Counted from the stretch's first letter, positions 7,053 to 15,141 are shown. The stretch: DNA of 15,287 nucleotides from Burkholderia sp. (GCA_028292565.1 JAQGMD010000393.1:1-15287); one strand, 5' to 3'. A program made the numbers and translations. Notes: generated by a model from the letters alone, not told the origin.

Positions 7053-8618
7053 TTAAACGGGCTTGCCAACACGGTCGCGCAATTCGCGCTTGAGCACTTT
7101 TCCGATCGCGCTGCGCGGTAGTGCGGCAGTGGTTTCCAACGCGGCCAGGCGTTGTGTCTTGCCCAGCCGTTCATTCGCCCAAGCGAGCAGGTCTTCCGGG
7201 CTGGCGGCGGCGCCTTCTTTCAGCACCACGAAGGCGACCGGCGTCTCGCCCCAGCGCGTAGACGGCACGCCAACCACGGCGGCCTCGGCGATATCCGGAT
7301 GCTGGATCAAAACGCTTTCCAGGTCGCTCGGATAAACATTGAATCCGCCGGAGATGATCATGTCCTTTTTCCGGTCCAATAGCGTCAGGAAACCTTCTTC
7401 ATCGAAGCGGCCGATGTCGCCGGTGCGGATGAATCGTTTTCCGGCCGGGTCATACCACTCTGCCTCGGCGGTCTTTTCAGGCTGCTTGTGATAGCCGGCC
7501 ATCATGGCGCCGGAATGGCCCACCACTTCGCCGGTACCGCCGGCCGGAACTTCACTGCCGTCATCGTCGATCAGCCGGATGTCATGTCCCGGTGCCGGTT
7601 TGCCGACGGTATGAAGCTTGTGGGGATGCACGTGCGCCTCGAGGATGCAGGTACCGCCGCCTTCAGTCATTCCATAATATTCGACCAGTGCGCCGGGCCA
7701 GCGTCTCAGGATGTCGGCTTTGAGCGAGGCGGAGAATGGCGCGCTGGTGCAGGATTTCATCCGGAAGGAAGACAGGTCGTAGCTGCCAAAATCCTCGCGC
7801 GCCATGATCCTCTGGTACTGCACCGGCACCAGCATGGTGTGCGTGACGCGATACTTCTCCGCCAGCGCGAGATACGTGCCAGCATCAAACTTCGCCATCA
7901 CCACCACTGTCCCGCCAAGACCGATAGTCGGGAACAAACTGACCAGCGTGGTGTTGGAATACAGAGGCGTCGAAATCAGGGTGACCGCATGCTCGCCGTA
8001 GCCGTTGACGCTGCCGCGCTGCACATGCGACCACCGCATCGAATGCGGTTGCACTATGCCTTTGGGCGCGCCGGTGGTGCCGGATGAATAAATGATGTTG
8101 AACGGCCATTCCGGTTGAACGGCCACGGCAGCGGGTGTGGCCCCCTCTCCTGCCAGCCATTCATTCCATTCCCGCCCGGCTGTACTGCCCTCAAGCGCGA
8201 TCCGTTCGATCCCGTGATCGCCGCTAACGGAATCCAGCGCGCGCGCCGTCGATTCGTCAAGAAAGAGTATGCGTGCATCGGCATCCGCCATCATCGTCAT
8301 CAGGCTTTCGGCTGACGATGACGGCGCCAGCGGCGCGACCGCCACGCCTGCCCGCAGTGCTCCGAGGAATACCGCGGCATACTCCAGGGACGTGCCGGCG
8401 CAGATGGCGATGGCTTCGCCGGGACTGAGGCCGTCCCGTTGCAGCGATGCCGCTACCCGGTCCATCATTGCGTCCAGCTGCGCGTAACTGAGGGTCCGGT
8501 TTTCCTCGATCAACGCCGGGTGATCCGGGCGCGCGACGGCGTGAAAACGGACGAGGTCGGGAACGGGATGGAAGCTTAGGGCGAGTATCTGGTTGAGGTT
8601 GGACTCTGTGGTCATCAT
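7053..8618 (-). CDS. AMP-dependent acyl-CoA synthetase/ligase (fatty-acid type)
   Basis: A 521-residue class I adenylate-forming enzyme. It activates a carboxylate, probably a fatty acid, with ATP to acyl-AMP and then to acyl-CoA. Visible core motifs are the P-loop YSSGTTGAPKG (177-187), YGMTEGG (315-321), TGDIGRFDEEGF (399-410), the hinge DRKKDMIISGGFNVYP (415-430) and PRSAIGKVLKREL near the C-terminus, with catalytic K507. Residues 1-25 hold no signal or anchor. Exact chain-length preference cannot be read; the closest feel is medium/long-chain fatty-acyl or aryl acid-CoA ligases. It is the first gene of a two-gene unit with tesB. Two adjacent ATGs (8618, 8615) compete for the start and neither has a clear SD. 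TTG 8633 is a less likely alternative. Confidence 0.9.
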   Translation of the reverse strand: MMTTESNLNQILALSFHPVPDLVRFHAVARPDHPALIEENRTLSYAQLDAMMDRVAASLQRDGLSPGEAIAICAGTSLEYAAVFLGALRAGVAVAPLAPSSSAESLMTMMADADARILFLDESTARALDSVSGDHGIERIALEGSTAGREWNEWLAGEGATPAAVAVQPEWPFNIIYSSGTTGAPKGIVQPHSMRWSHVQRGSVNGYGEHAVTLISTPLYSNTTLVSLFPTIGLGGTVVVMAKFDAGTYLALAEKYRVTHTMLVPVQYQRIMAREDFGSYDLSSFRMKSCTSAPFSASLKADILRRWPGALVEYYGMTEGGGTCILEAHVHPHKLHTVGKPAPGHDIRLIDDDGSEVPAGGTGEVVGHSGAMMAGYHKQPEKTAEAEWYDPAGKRFIRTGDIGRFDEEGFLTLLDRKKDMIISGGFNVYPSDLESVLIQHPDIAEAAVVGVPSTRWGETPVAFVVLKEGAAASPEDLLAWANERLGKTQRLAALETTAALPRSAIGKVLKRELRDRVGKPV

Positions 8619-8850
8619 GAGTGCTTTATTCAAATGCGGAAGCTGCGCTCAATGGTATTCCACTTTTGAAAGTTTCGTCGGAGACTACGGCGCCCGGGGA
8701 CGCTATTCGATTTCGTCGATACCATCCAAGCCATGCCTTCGGCCAGGTAACGAAACAAACGCAAACGGTTTCATGACCGGGCGAGCAATTGCCGCGAGCC
8801 ATTCCGTTCCTCGCCATCAGACCGCGATTGTTGTTGCATCGCCAAGTCTC
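8619..8850. other. Intergenic region upstream of the ligase gene
   Basis: A 232-base noncoding gap, more AT-rich than its neighbours in parts. It must hold the promoter of the ligase-tesB unit and the 3' end signals of the GGDEF-EAL gene, but I find no convincing -35/-10 pair or T-run hairpin. A short palindrome AAAC-G-GTTT lies at 8763-8771 and another, ACTTT-TG-AAAGT, falls near 8660-8672. Both are too short to call as operators. Confidence 0.3.
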
Positions 8851-10920
8851 TCAATGCGTGTTCAGCCGCCGGTTCTCCTGCAGCCAGGCTCGCAACTGTC
8901 CAAACGGCAGCGGGCGGCTATAGAGGAAACCCTGCATCTCATCACATCCGTTCTCGCGCAGGAAATTCAACTGCTCCGGCTTACTAACACCCTCCGCTAT
9001 CACTGACAGACCGAGGCTGTGTCCAAGCGAAATGACGGCGCGCGCAATGATCGCGTCATTGGGATCGGCGCCGATATCCCGCACGAACGACTGGTCGATC
9101 TTCAGACCGTCCACTGGCAGGCGCTGCAGGTAACTGAGACTGGAATAGCCGGTGCCGAAATCGTCGATTGTGAGCCGCAGCCCCATTCGCTTCAGGTGGA
9201 GCAGGATGCCGATCACTTCTTCCGGATCCTGCATGACCAGGCTCTCGGTGAGTTCCAGCTCGAGGTATTCGGAATCGAGGCCTGACGCGTCCAGTGCGCG
9301 AAGGATGGACGTGCCTAGCTGATTCGGGTTCAACTGGCGCGCGGAGATGTTGACCGCCACCCCCATCGGCGGCAGGCCGGCGTCCTGCAGCGCCTTGTTG
9401 TGCGCACAGGCGGTGGAAAGGACCCAGTCGCCGATCGGCACTATCAGTCCGGTCTCTTCCGCAAGAGGGATGAAGGCGGATGGCTCTATCGCTTCGCCGC
9501 CCGCCGGACGCCAACGCAGCAGCGCTTCGATGCCGACCGTCTTGCCGCTGCCGAGATGGACCTTGGGCTGGTAGTGCAGTTCGAATTCATCGTTCGCCAA
9601 TGCCTGTCGCAATTTACGCTCCAGCATCAACCGCTCGTTGACGCGCTGGTTCATCGTGGCTGTATAGAATTGGAAGTTGTTGCGCCCGGCTTCCTTTGCG
9701 CGATACATCGCTGTGTCGGCGTTTTTCAGCAGGGTGTCGATGTCATGCCCGTCCCTGGGATAAAAGCTGACGCCGATGCTGCAGCTGATAACGACTTCAT
9801 GGCCGCTGATCTCGAACGGCTGTCCGACGGCGGCAAGCACACGCCCCAGCAGGCCGGCCACCTTCTTCTCATCGGCCAGATCCGCCAGGACAAAGGCGAA
9901 TTCATCGCCGCCATAACGGCCCACCGTGTCTTGCGCCCTCATGCAGCTGATCAGTCGTTGCGCGACGCACTTCAGCAGTTCATCGCCTACCGTGTGGCCA
10001 AGGCTGTCGTTGACGAATTTGAAATTATCCAGGTCCATGAACCCGACCGTCACCCCGGTTCCATGCCGGTCGGCGGCGGCAATCGCCTGGCGGATCCGCC
10101 CCTTCAGCACACTTCTGTTGGGAAGCTCGGTCAGCGTATCGTAATTCGCCTGGTGCTCGAGCTGTTCTTCGTAGCGTTTCAGGTCGGTAATGTCATCGAG
10201 TACACCGACAAAATGGCTCACCTTGCCTACCGCATTGCGCACCGGAGATACGTGCAGATCTACCCAGAGCATTTCCCCGTCCGGCCTCGCAACGCAAAGC
10301 AAGGCGCTGCCCTCGTCCCGCTGTCGCATCGCATCGCGGACCTTTGCCAGCCCGCGCCGATTTTCCTCACTCCCGAGTAGCGACCTATAGTCGCGCCCGG
10401 CGATCCGGTCTGACGGGTATCCGACGATGCGTTCAAATGCCGGGTTGGCGTATTCGATGGCGCCTTCGGTATCGACGATGATGATGGCAGTAGTGCTTTG
10501 TTCGATGGCGCGGTTGCGCAGATGCAGTGCTGCCTCTTTTTTTCGCCGTGCGGTAATGTCGATGCCCATGCCGCAGCAACAAAACTTCCCTTCGAGTTCG
10601 ATCAGGTTGCCGTTGAAATAGTAAGGAGTGATGGCGCCGCTCTTTGTCCGCAGCGAGGCTTCGACGCTGGTGCTTCCTTGCGTAAAAACTTGCTCGATGC
10701 GTTCCGTCAGCAGCGCTTTCTCGGCCGGTGTGCCGAAAAAATCAAGCACATGTGCCGCCGTGATTTCTTCTGCGGTCCAGCCGGTCACCGCTTCGAAGGT
10801 TCTGTTCCAACGTACGAATTTTCCCTGCTGGTCGAACACGTAGAAAATGCCCGGCAGGCTGTTGATGAAGGCCTGGGAAAGATTGGCCTCGACCATGGTT
10901 TCGTGATCGTTGTTCGCCAT
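8851..10920 (-). CDS. PAS-PAS-GGDEF-EAL bifunctional c-di-GMP signalling protein
   Basis: A 689-residue cytoplasmic sensor that can make and break cyclic di-GMP. Two PAS domains (about 11-125 and 133-250) are followed by GGDEF (about 255-425) and EAL (about 432-685). The cyclase site GRYGGDEF is intact (GGDEF at 337-341), with an inhibitory RxxD at 328-331. The phosphodiesterase residues all appear present: EALLRW (465-470), the Asn in VNIS, ELTES, DDFGTGYSS (586-594), LKID, AEGV (642-645) and the MQGFLYSRP end. Both activities are therefore possible. There is no membrane segment, so the signal is cytoplasmic. PAS1 ends with three consecutive cysteines (114-116). ATG 10920 is the first good start; its SD is weak. 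It stands 80 bases beyond the ROK gene on the same strand and probably has its own control. Confidence 0.95.
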   Translation of the reverse strand: MANNDHETMVEANLSQAFINSLPGIFYVFDQQGKFVRWNRTFEAVTGWTAEEITAAHVLDFFGTPAEKALLTERIEQVFTQGSTSVEASLRTKSGAITPYYFNGNLIELEGKFCCCGMGIDITARRKKEAALHLRNRAIEQSTTAIIIVDTEGAIEYANPAFERIVGYPSDRIAGRDYRSLLGSEENRRGLAKVRDAMRQRDEGSALLCVARPDGEMLWVDLHVSPVRNAVGKVSHFVGVLDDITDLKRYEEQLEHQANYDTLTELPNRSVLKGRIRQAIAAADRHGTGVTVGFMDLDNFKFVNDSLGHTVGDELLKCVAQRLISCMRAQDTVGRYGGDEFAFVLADLADEKKVAGLLGRVLAAVGQPFEISGHEVVISCSIGVSFYPRDGHDIDTLLKNADTAMYRAKEAGRNNFQFYTATMNQRVNERLMLERKLRQALANDEFELHYQPKVHLGSGKTVGIEALLRWRPAGGEAIEPSAFIPLAEETGLIVPIGDWVLSTACAHNKALQDAGLPPMGVAVNISARQLNPNQLGTSILRALDASGLDSEYLELELTESLVMQDPEEVIGILLHLKRMGLRLTIDDFGTGYSSLSYLQRLPVDGLKIDQSFVRDIGADPNDAIIARAVISLGHSLGLSVIAEGVSKPEQLNFLRENGCDEMQGFLYSRPLPFGQLRAWLQENRRLNTH

Positions 10921-11000
10921 GGTTTCATCGTGGGGGGACAGAGAAGTGCAGATGAATTTAGACCGGCAATTCCCCGAAAGTTTTCAGTGCAGACAATGCT

Positions 11001-11975
11001 TCACTTGCGCCACGGCTGTGTCTTGCGCCATTCGGGTATCCATTCCACCGGCATTACGTGGCTGAGCGCACCGACATCGGCGACCAGGCCTTCGAGCCCG
11101 GCCGGCACGATGGAAACCCCTTCGGTGAGCGCCGGCAGACGCGACTCGATTTCTTTGCGGACATACGGCAGCAGCCAGTCGCCGTGATGAATCCAGACGC
11201 TGCCGCCGATGACGAAGGTGCGCACGTCCAGCGTGGCGGTGAGGTTATACAGCGCGCGGCCAAATAATTGCGCCGCCTCGACGGCGATCGCCTGCGCGGC
11301 GGCGTCACCGCTGCGTGCCGCGGTGAATATTTCGACTGCGGACATGCCACGGCCGGCGCCGACGTTGCGGCCGGAAATCATGCCCTCAAGATCACCCAGG
11401 TTGCCACAGCCGCACTCCGCGACCGATTGCCGGTCCATCAACATGTGTCCGGCATGGCCGGCATTGCCGTGCTTGCCCCGCAACACGTGTCCGTCGACGC
11501 ACAAGCCGAAACCAATCCCGGTGCTCCACGTGGCATAGACGCAGTTCGGTTCGTCCTGCACCGCCCCGAATGTGCGCTCTGCGACCAGCGCGGTGACACA
11601 GTCATTCTCGATGATGATGGTCTTGAAGTGTTCTCGCATCACTTGTTCGAGCGGAATGATTGTCCAGTCGTTGGGCAGGTCGGCCGAATGCTTGAGGCCG
11701 CCGCATATATTGGGCGTGACTAGCGCCACCATGCCATCCATGTGTACGAAAGGACCGCAGGAGGATACGCCGACTGTCTGCAACACATCGTGCCGGATGC
11801 CGGCTTGGTCGCACACTGCGTGCAGCATCGCGGCGACCTGCTCTCCCAACGCGCGTGGGGTGCCGGTCTTTACTGTTGGCTGTGTGATGCGCGCCAGCGG
11901 TCCTTTCGCGTTAGCCACAGTCGCCGCGACCTTCGTGCCGCCGATATCAAGTGCCCCGATATATAGTCCGCTCAT
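11001..11975 (-). CDS. ROK-family sugar kinase/transcription-like protein with altered substrate motif
   Basis: A 324-residue ROK protein, probably phosphorylating a hexose with ATP. The N-terminal phosphate loop DIGGTK is at 10-15, the catalytic base is D125 in ENDCVTAL, and the second nucleotide-binding stretch STGIGFGL is at 151-158. There is no N-terminal winged helix, so it is a kinase-type rather than repressor-type member. The ROK zinc/substrate signature is modified. The usual AGExGH reads AGHAGH (172-177), so the Glu expected to touch the sugar is His174. The usual CxCGxxGC reads CGCGNLGD, so the third zinc cysteine is D195. It follows GH15 by 124 bases on the same strand, with a hairpin in between, in the ots cluster. 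Glucose is the natural guess from context, but the changed residues make specificity and even activity uncertain. ATG 11975 has only a weak GGGA upstream. Confidence 0.85.
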   Translation of the reverse strand: MSGLYIGALDIGGTKVAATVANAKGPLARITQPTVKTGTPRALGEQVAAMLHAVCDQAGIRHDVLQTVGVSSCGPFVHMDGMVALVTPNICGGLKHSADLPNDWTIIPLEQVMREHFKTIIIENDCVTALVAERTFGAVQDEPNCVYATWSTGIGFGLCVDGHVLRGKHGNAGHAGHMLMDRQSVAECGCGNLGDLEGMISGRNVGAGRGMSAVEIFTAARSGDAAAQAIAVEAAQLFGRALYNLTATLDVRTFVIGGSVWIHHGDWLLPYVRKEIESRLPALTEGVSIVPAGLEGLVADVGALSHVMPVEWIPEWRKTQPWRK

Positions 11976-12030
11976 GCTTGTCCCGTTATTTATTTAATCG
12001 CTGACACCTGCATTGCTCCGTGCGCGCGAC

Positions 12031-12058
12031 ACTCCCCTCTCCCGCAAGCGAGGGGAGT
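12031..12058. repeat. Nine-pair inverted repeat between GH15 and ROK genes
   Basis: ACTCCCCTC (12031-12039), a ten-base loop tcccgcaagc, and GAGGGGAGT (12050-12058) form a perfect nine-pair stem. No T-run follows on either strand, so it is not a classic terminator. The CTCCCGCAAGCG core resembles dispersed palindromes common in beta-proteobacterial intergenic DNA (recollection). It could stabilise or partially terminate the GH15 transcript before the ROK gene. Confidence 0.55.
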
Positions 12059-12099
12059 TACCGCCCAGTCCGCACGGCGACCCCACTCATGATCCCTGA

Positions 12100-13887
12100 T
12101 CAGTAAGCATCTTCCCACGGGATACTCAACCGCGTTGCGCACTGGATCAACCCAACCATGCTGTAAGTTTGCGGAAAGTTGCCCCACAGCTCACCGGTAT
12201 CATGCGCAACGTCCTCCGACAGCAATCCGAGGTGGTTACGCTTGGCCAGGACCTTCTCAAACAGTTCGCGCGCCCGTTCCTTTTCACCCATCTGAGCCAG
12301 CGCCAGGATCCACCATTGGGTGCATACCAGGAACGCCGTTTCCGGCCGGCCGAAATCGTCCTCTTCGTCGTAGCGCAGCAGGAAGTCGCCGCGTTGCAAA
12401 TGCTTCTCGATAGTGCGCACCGTGGAAACAAAACGCGGATCGTCGGGTTCAAGGAAATGAAACTCGGCCATCAGTAGCAGGCTGGAATCGAGCTTGTCAC
12501 CGCCGAAGGTGGACACAAAGCTGTTCATTGCCGGATTCCAGGCGCGTTCGCAGATCGTCCTGTGAATATGCTGCGCATGCTCGGTCCAGTAACTGACGCG
12601 GTCGGTCAGGCTGAGGCGGCGAGCAATGGTGGCCAGGCGGTCGCAGGCAGCCCAGCACATAATGCTGGAAAAGGTATGCACCCGCTTGGTTCCGCGCAGC
12701 TCCCACAGGCCCGCATCGGGCACGTTGTAGTTGCGCACCGCCTGCTCGCCGAGGCGTTCCAGGTCGGCAAACAAATGGCGGCCGGCGGGACGTTCGAGTC
12801 GCGTGTCGAAGAACGCGTGGGTACTGGCGAGTATCGCCTCGCCGAACACATCGTTTTGCACCTGGTAGTAAGCTGAATTGCCGATACGCACCGGGCCCAT
12901 TCCGCGATATCCTGCGAGCGCGGGGGCAACCCGCTCATCCAGCACGTCTTCGCGGCGGATGCCATAGACAGGCTGCAGCGGCGCGTCGCGCGTGTCGGCG
13001 ATGATGTTCAGGATGTACTCGAGATAATGCTCCATGGTGGTCGTCGCGCCGAGACTGTTCAGCGCATTGACCACGAAGTACGCATCGCGCAACCAGCAAT
13101 AGCGATAGTCCCACGTGCGCCCGCTGTCGGAAGCCTCCGGAATCGACGTGGTGACCGCCGCTACAATCGCACCGGTATCGTCGAACGCATTAAGCTTGAG
13201 CGTGATCGCCGCACGGATGACTACGTCCTGCCACTCGAACGGTATCGCCAGCGAACGCACCCAGCGATGCCAGTAGGCGCGGGTGTTTTCATAGAAGGAA
13301 CGGCCGATTTCGTGCGGCGAACCGTCGACTGTTTCGTCGGGGCCCATCAGCAAGGTGACCGCATCCTGCAGGAAGAACGGGCGCTCGTCGGTAATCGATG
13401 ACACCGATGTGTCGGTGGTCATCCGCATCGCCTGCGACATGCCCGAGAAAGAAATATGGTGAGCGCCGCACCGCATTTCAGCGCGGCTGCTGCCGTAATC
13501 GATGGCGGGCCGCACACGCAGCGTAATCCGCGGGCGACCCGAGGTCCTGCGGATGATGCGCACCAGCATCGATGGCGAGAACAGCCTGCCGTGCAAATAA
13601 AACCGGGGCGCGAAATCGATCACTTCGATGCTGTTGCCGTAAGCATCGGCAAAGCGTGTCACCAGGGTCGCGGAATTGCGTTCGTATTGCTGTTCGGTGC
13701 TCACTGCACCGTCGAGCTCGACACCGATCTGGCCGTACGGTTTCTCCGTTTCCTTGGGTTGCAGCAGCGAGCAGCAGATAGGATCGCTGTCAAAGAACGG
13801 GTAGCACCACCAGACTATTGACGCGTTGCGATCGATCAGCGCGCTGGTGCGCGAATTCCCAATGAGACCGAGGTCGAGTGTATTCAT
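12100..13887 (-). CDS. Glycoside hydrolase family 15 protein (glucoamylase/trehalase type)
   Basis: A 595-residue cytoplasmic enzyme expected to release glucose from alpha-glucosidic substrates with inversion. The N-terminal beta-sandwich (about 1-220) begins with the typical LGLIGNSRTSALIDRNASIV stretch. The (alpha/alpha)6 catalytic barrel (about 225-590) holds the signature WDYRYCWLRDAYF (259-271), the putative general acid E396 in GLWELRG, and the putative general base E558 in GLLSEDV, followed by GELWGNFPQTYS. No signal peptide is seen, so the substrate is intracellular. Members of this family include glucoamylases, glucodextranases and trehalases. The position next to otsA and otsB points to trehalose or a related glucoside, but sequence alone cannot decide. 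ATG 13887 fits the conserved N-terminus, with only a weak GGA upstream. It lies 231 bases downstream of otsB on the same strand. Confidence 0.92.
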   Translation of the reverse strand: MNTLDLGLIGNSRTSALIDRNASIVWWCYPFFDSDPICCSLLQPKETEKPYGQIGVELDGAVSTEQQYERNSATLVTRFADAYGNSIEVIDFAPRFYLHGRLFSPSMLVRIIRRTSGRPRITLRVRPAIDYGSSRAEMRCGAHHISFSGMSQAMRMTTDTSVSSITDERPFFLQDAVTLLMGPDETVDGSPHEIGRSFYENTRAYWHRWVRSLAIPFEWQDVVIRAAITLKLNAFDDTGAIVAAVTTSIPEASDSGRTWDYRYCWLRDAYFVVNALNSLGATTTMEHYLEYILNIIADTRDAPLQPVYGIRREDVLDERVAPALAGYRGMGPVRIGNSAYYQVQNDVFGEAILASTHAFFDTRLERPAGRHLFADLERLGEQAVRNYNVPDAGLWELRGTKRVHTFSSIMCWAACDRLATIARRLSLTDRVSYWTEHAQHIHRTICERAWNPAMNSFVSTFGGDKLDSSLLLMAEFHFLEPDDPRFVSTVRTIEKHLQRGDFLLRYDEEDDFGRPETAFLVCTQWWILALAQMGEKERARELFEKVLAKRNHLGLLSEDVAHDTGELWGNFPQTYSMVGLIQCATRLSIPWEDAY

Positions 13888-13924
13888 GGTTGGTCCATTT
13901 TTTATTGCCGGCAGGAGCAGGTAT

Positions 13925-13942
13925 GGCCTTCACAGGAAGGCC
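13925..13942. repeat. Short inverted repeat upstream of the GH15 gene
   Basis: GGCCTT (13925-13930), the loop CACAGG and AAGGCC (13937-13942) make a perfect six-pair stem about 40 bases before the GH15 start codon. It could be a leader hairpin or an operator. No further support is visible. Confidence 0.25.
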
Positions 13943-14004
13943 TAGCTTAGCACGACTGGCGGAGGTGATAACAGGAGGAACGCAACGGCTGGCGGTCCGA
14001 GTTA

Positions 14005-14049
14005 CGTAGGGCGGGCGTGGGGGCGATTCTGGTATGCGCCACTCCCGCC
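14005..14049 (+). repeat. CGTAGGGCGGG repeat copy B with imperfect palindrome
   Basis: CGTAGGGCGGG at 14005-14015 starts an imperfect hairpin whose arms are GGCGGG-c-GTGG (14010-14020) and CCAC-t-CCCGCC (14039-14049), with a few inner pairs. It lies in the 231-base otsB-GH15 gap. The head word equals the one at the tesB stop (6181-6171, minus strand). Best read as a dispersed REP-like palindromic element. It could also attenuate read-through from otsB into GH15. Confidence 0.45.
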
Positions 14050-14118
14050 GTGCACGTGTCTTTACAGTTTTTTACGGCATTAGCCAGAGTGTTGCGACGA
14101 CGGAAACAGACAATGCAA

Positions 14119-14928
14119 TCAAGCCGTACTAGCCGGCTCAGGCTGCATCCAATTCTTCGCCTTAAGCGAGCGCAGCCGGATGATCAACCCCTCCAGCAAC
14201 TGCGTTATATCCTGCCGGCGTTCGACGAAATAGGGAGCGGCGCTATCGGGTTCAGCTTCAATCCGGATCGACATCACATCGCTGCGGCGCAGTCGGAACA
14301 CATCTTCGTCAGTCACGTCGTCACCAACGTATATGGCGCCAGTGGCGGCGGTCACCTGCATCAATTGTTCAAGCGCCGCACCTTTGTGCAGCGCATCTTC
14401 CGGCAGCAGGTTGAATACGTATTTACCGGCAACCACACGCGGCGCCGGCGACAGGGTTGTAAATAAAGCCGTCAACCGGCTTTCCGCCTGCTCCCGGTCG
14501 CTCGCGAGCCGGTAATGCACAGAAACCGAATAGCGCTTGTTTTCTATCCATATGCCGGAATCGGACATGCCTGGTCCATGCAGTGCGGCAGTCAGTTGAT
14601 CACGCCAGACGCCGCACATCGATTCATAGTGCTCGGCACGGTGCTCCCATCCGGGCAGGCCTTCGAGGCCGTGATTGCCGATGATGTAGTCCGCCTCGAA
14701 GCCCAGTCTCGCCCGCAGGTCCTCGACCGAACGCCCGGTGATGATGGCCACCGGGGCATAGCGGGATAGTTCAACCAGTTGGTCTTTCAGGTCCGGCGGC
14801 AGGAACGCGCGTTCAGGCTGCGCCACGATGGGAGCGAGTGTTCCATCGAAATCGAATGCACACAACAGGCCGGGCCTGACGATGTCGTCAAAGCGGGCCC
14901 GCCCTTCTTCAGAAAACAATAAAGTCAT
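14119..14928 (-). CDS. otsB: Trehalose-6-phosphate phosphatase
   Basis: Removes phosphate from trehalose-6-phosphate to give trehalose in the cytoplasm, the second step of the OtsAB pathway. The product is 269 residues, normal for bacterial OtsB. HAD-superfamily motifs are in order: nucleophile DFDGTLAP (26-33, D26 and D28), motif II IITGRS (62-67), the cap region with IGNHGLEG (83-90), the motif III lysine around AGKYVFNLLP (167-176), and the metal-binding GDDVTDEDVF (202-211). The frame stays open to 15117, but I chose ATG 14928. It starts right before the conserved core, and the upstream extension reads like untranslated DNA. No clear SD is visible. It is separated from the otsA stop by 213 bases, unusual for a tightly coupled ots pair, and is followed by the GH15 gene. 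Confidence 0.94.
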   Translation of the reverse strand: MTLLFSEEGRARFDDIVRPGLLCAFDFDGTLAPIVAQPERAFLPPDLKDQLVELSRYAPVAIITGRSVEDLRARLGFEADYIIGNHGLEGLPGWEHRAEHYESMCGVWRDQLTAALHGPGMSDSGIWIENKRYSVSVHYRLASDREQAESRLTALFTTLSPAPRVVAGKYVFNLLPEDALHKGAALEQLMQVTAATGAIYVGDDVTDEDVFRLRRSDVMSIRIEAEPDSAAPYFVERRQDITQLLEGLIIRLRSLKAKNWMQPEPASTA

Positions 14929-15003
14929 AGAGCGAGTAAGAACGATGTCGGAAGCGATAAGGCACCGATGTATGCTACAGGGAAAATATAAGGAGGAGCA
15001 AAG

Positions 15004-15087
15004 ATGTCCGCGACATCGTTGCCATATCTGAGTGCCACGATCAGACGGGCGAGTACCTCCGGTCACGGCCGGCACCCGCCCCGATAA
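15004..15087 (+). CDS. Candidate 27-residue ORF with ideal Shine-Dalgarno (speculative)
   Basis: ATG 15004 to TAA 15087 on the plus strand, inside the otsA-otsB spacer and opposite to both. It is preceded by AAGGAGG at 14990-14996 with seven-base spacing, the best ribosome-binding site in the window. A poor -10-like TATGCT lies at 14971-14976, with no good -35. The peptide begins MSATSLPYLSATIRRAS and has a basic, Pro-rich end. I do not recognise it. It might be a real micro-protein, a leader peptide, or the surviving 5' end of a decayed gene. The SD is the only strong evidence. Confidence 0.3.
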   Translation: MSATSLPYLSATIRRASTSGHGRHPPR

Positions 15088-15103
15088 CATGACCGCAGCG
15101 CTT

Positions 15104-15122
15104 CCACAATAGTTCATTGTGG
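15104..15122. repeat. Inverted repeat just downstream of otsA
   Basis: CCACAAT (15104-15110), the loop AGTTC and ATTGTGG (15116-15122) form a perfect seven-pair stem starting 19 bases past the otsA stop. No T-run follows on the minus strand, so it would be at most a weak or factor-dependent terminator, or an RNA-stabilising 3' hairpin for otsA. Confidence 0.35.
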
Positions 15123-15141
15123 GTAGCGAAATATCCGGAGG

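Noticed and set aside
8763..8771. AAAC-G-GTTT palindrome resembling a PsrA/FadR-type fatty-acid operator upstream of the acyl-CoA ligase
   Set aside because: The one-base centre does not fit the spacing I recall for PsrA sites and the word is only nine bases, so chance is a sufficient explanation.
9400..10380. 326-codon plus-strand open frame
   Set aside because: Antisense shadow of the PAS-GGDEF-EAL gene, with no recognisable domain and no SD considered convincing.
14929..15117. 63-codon N-terminal extension of OtsB
   Set aside because: The extension has several Cys and mixed composition unlike the family, whose members start close to the chosen Met. It also covers the opposite-strand SD/ORF and the spacer.
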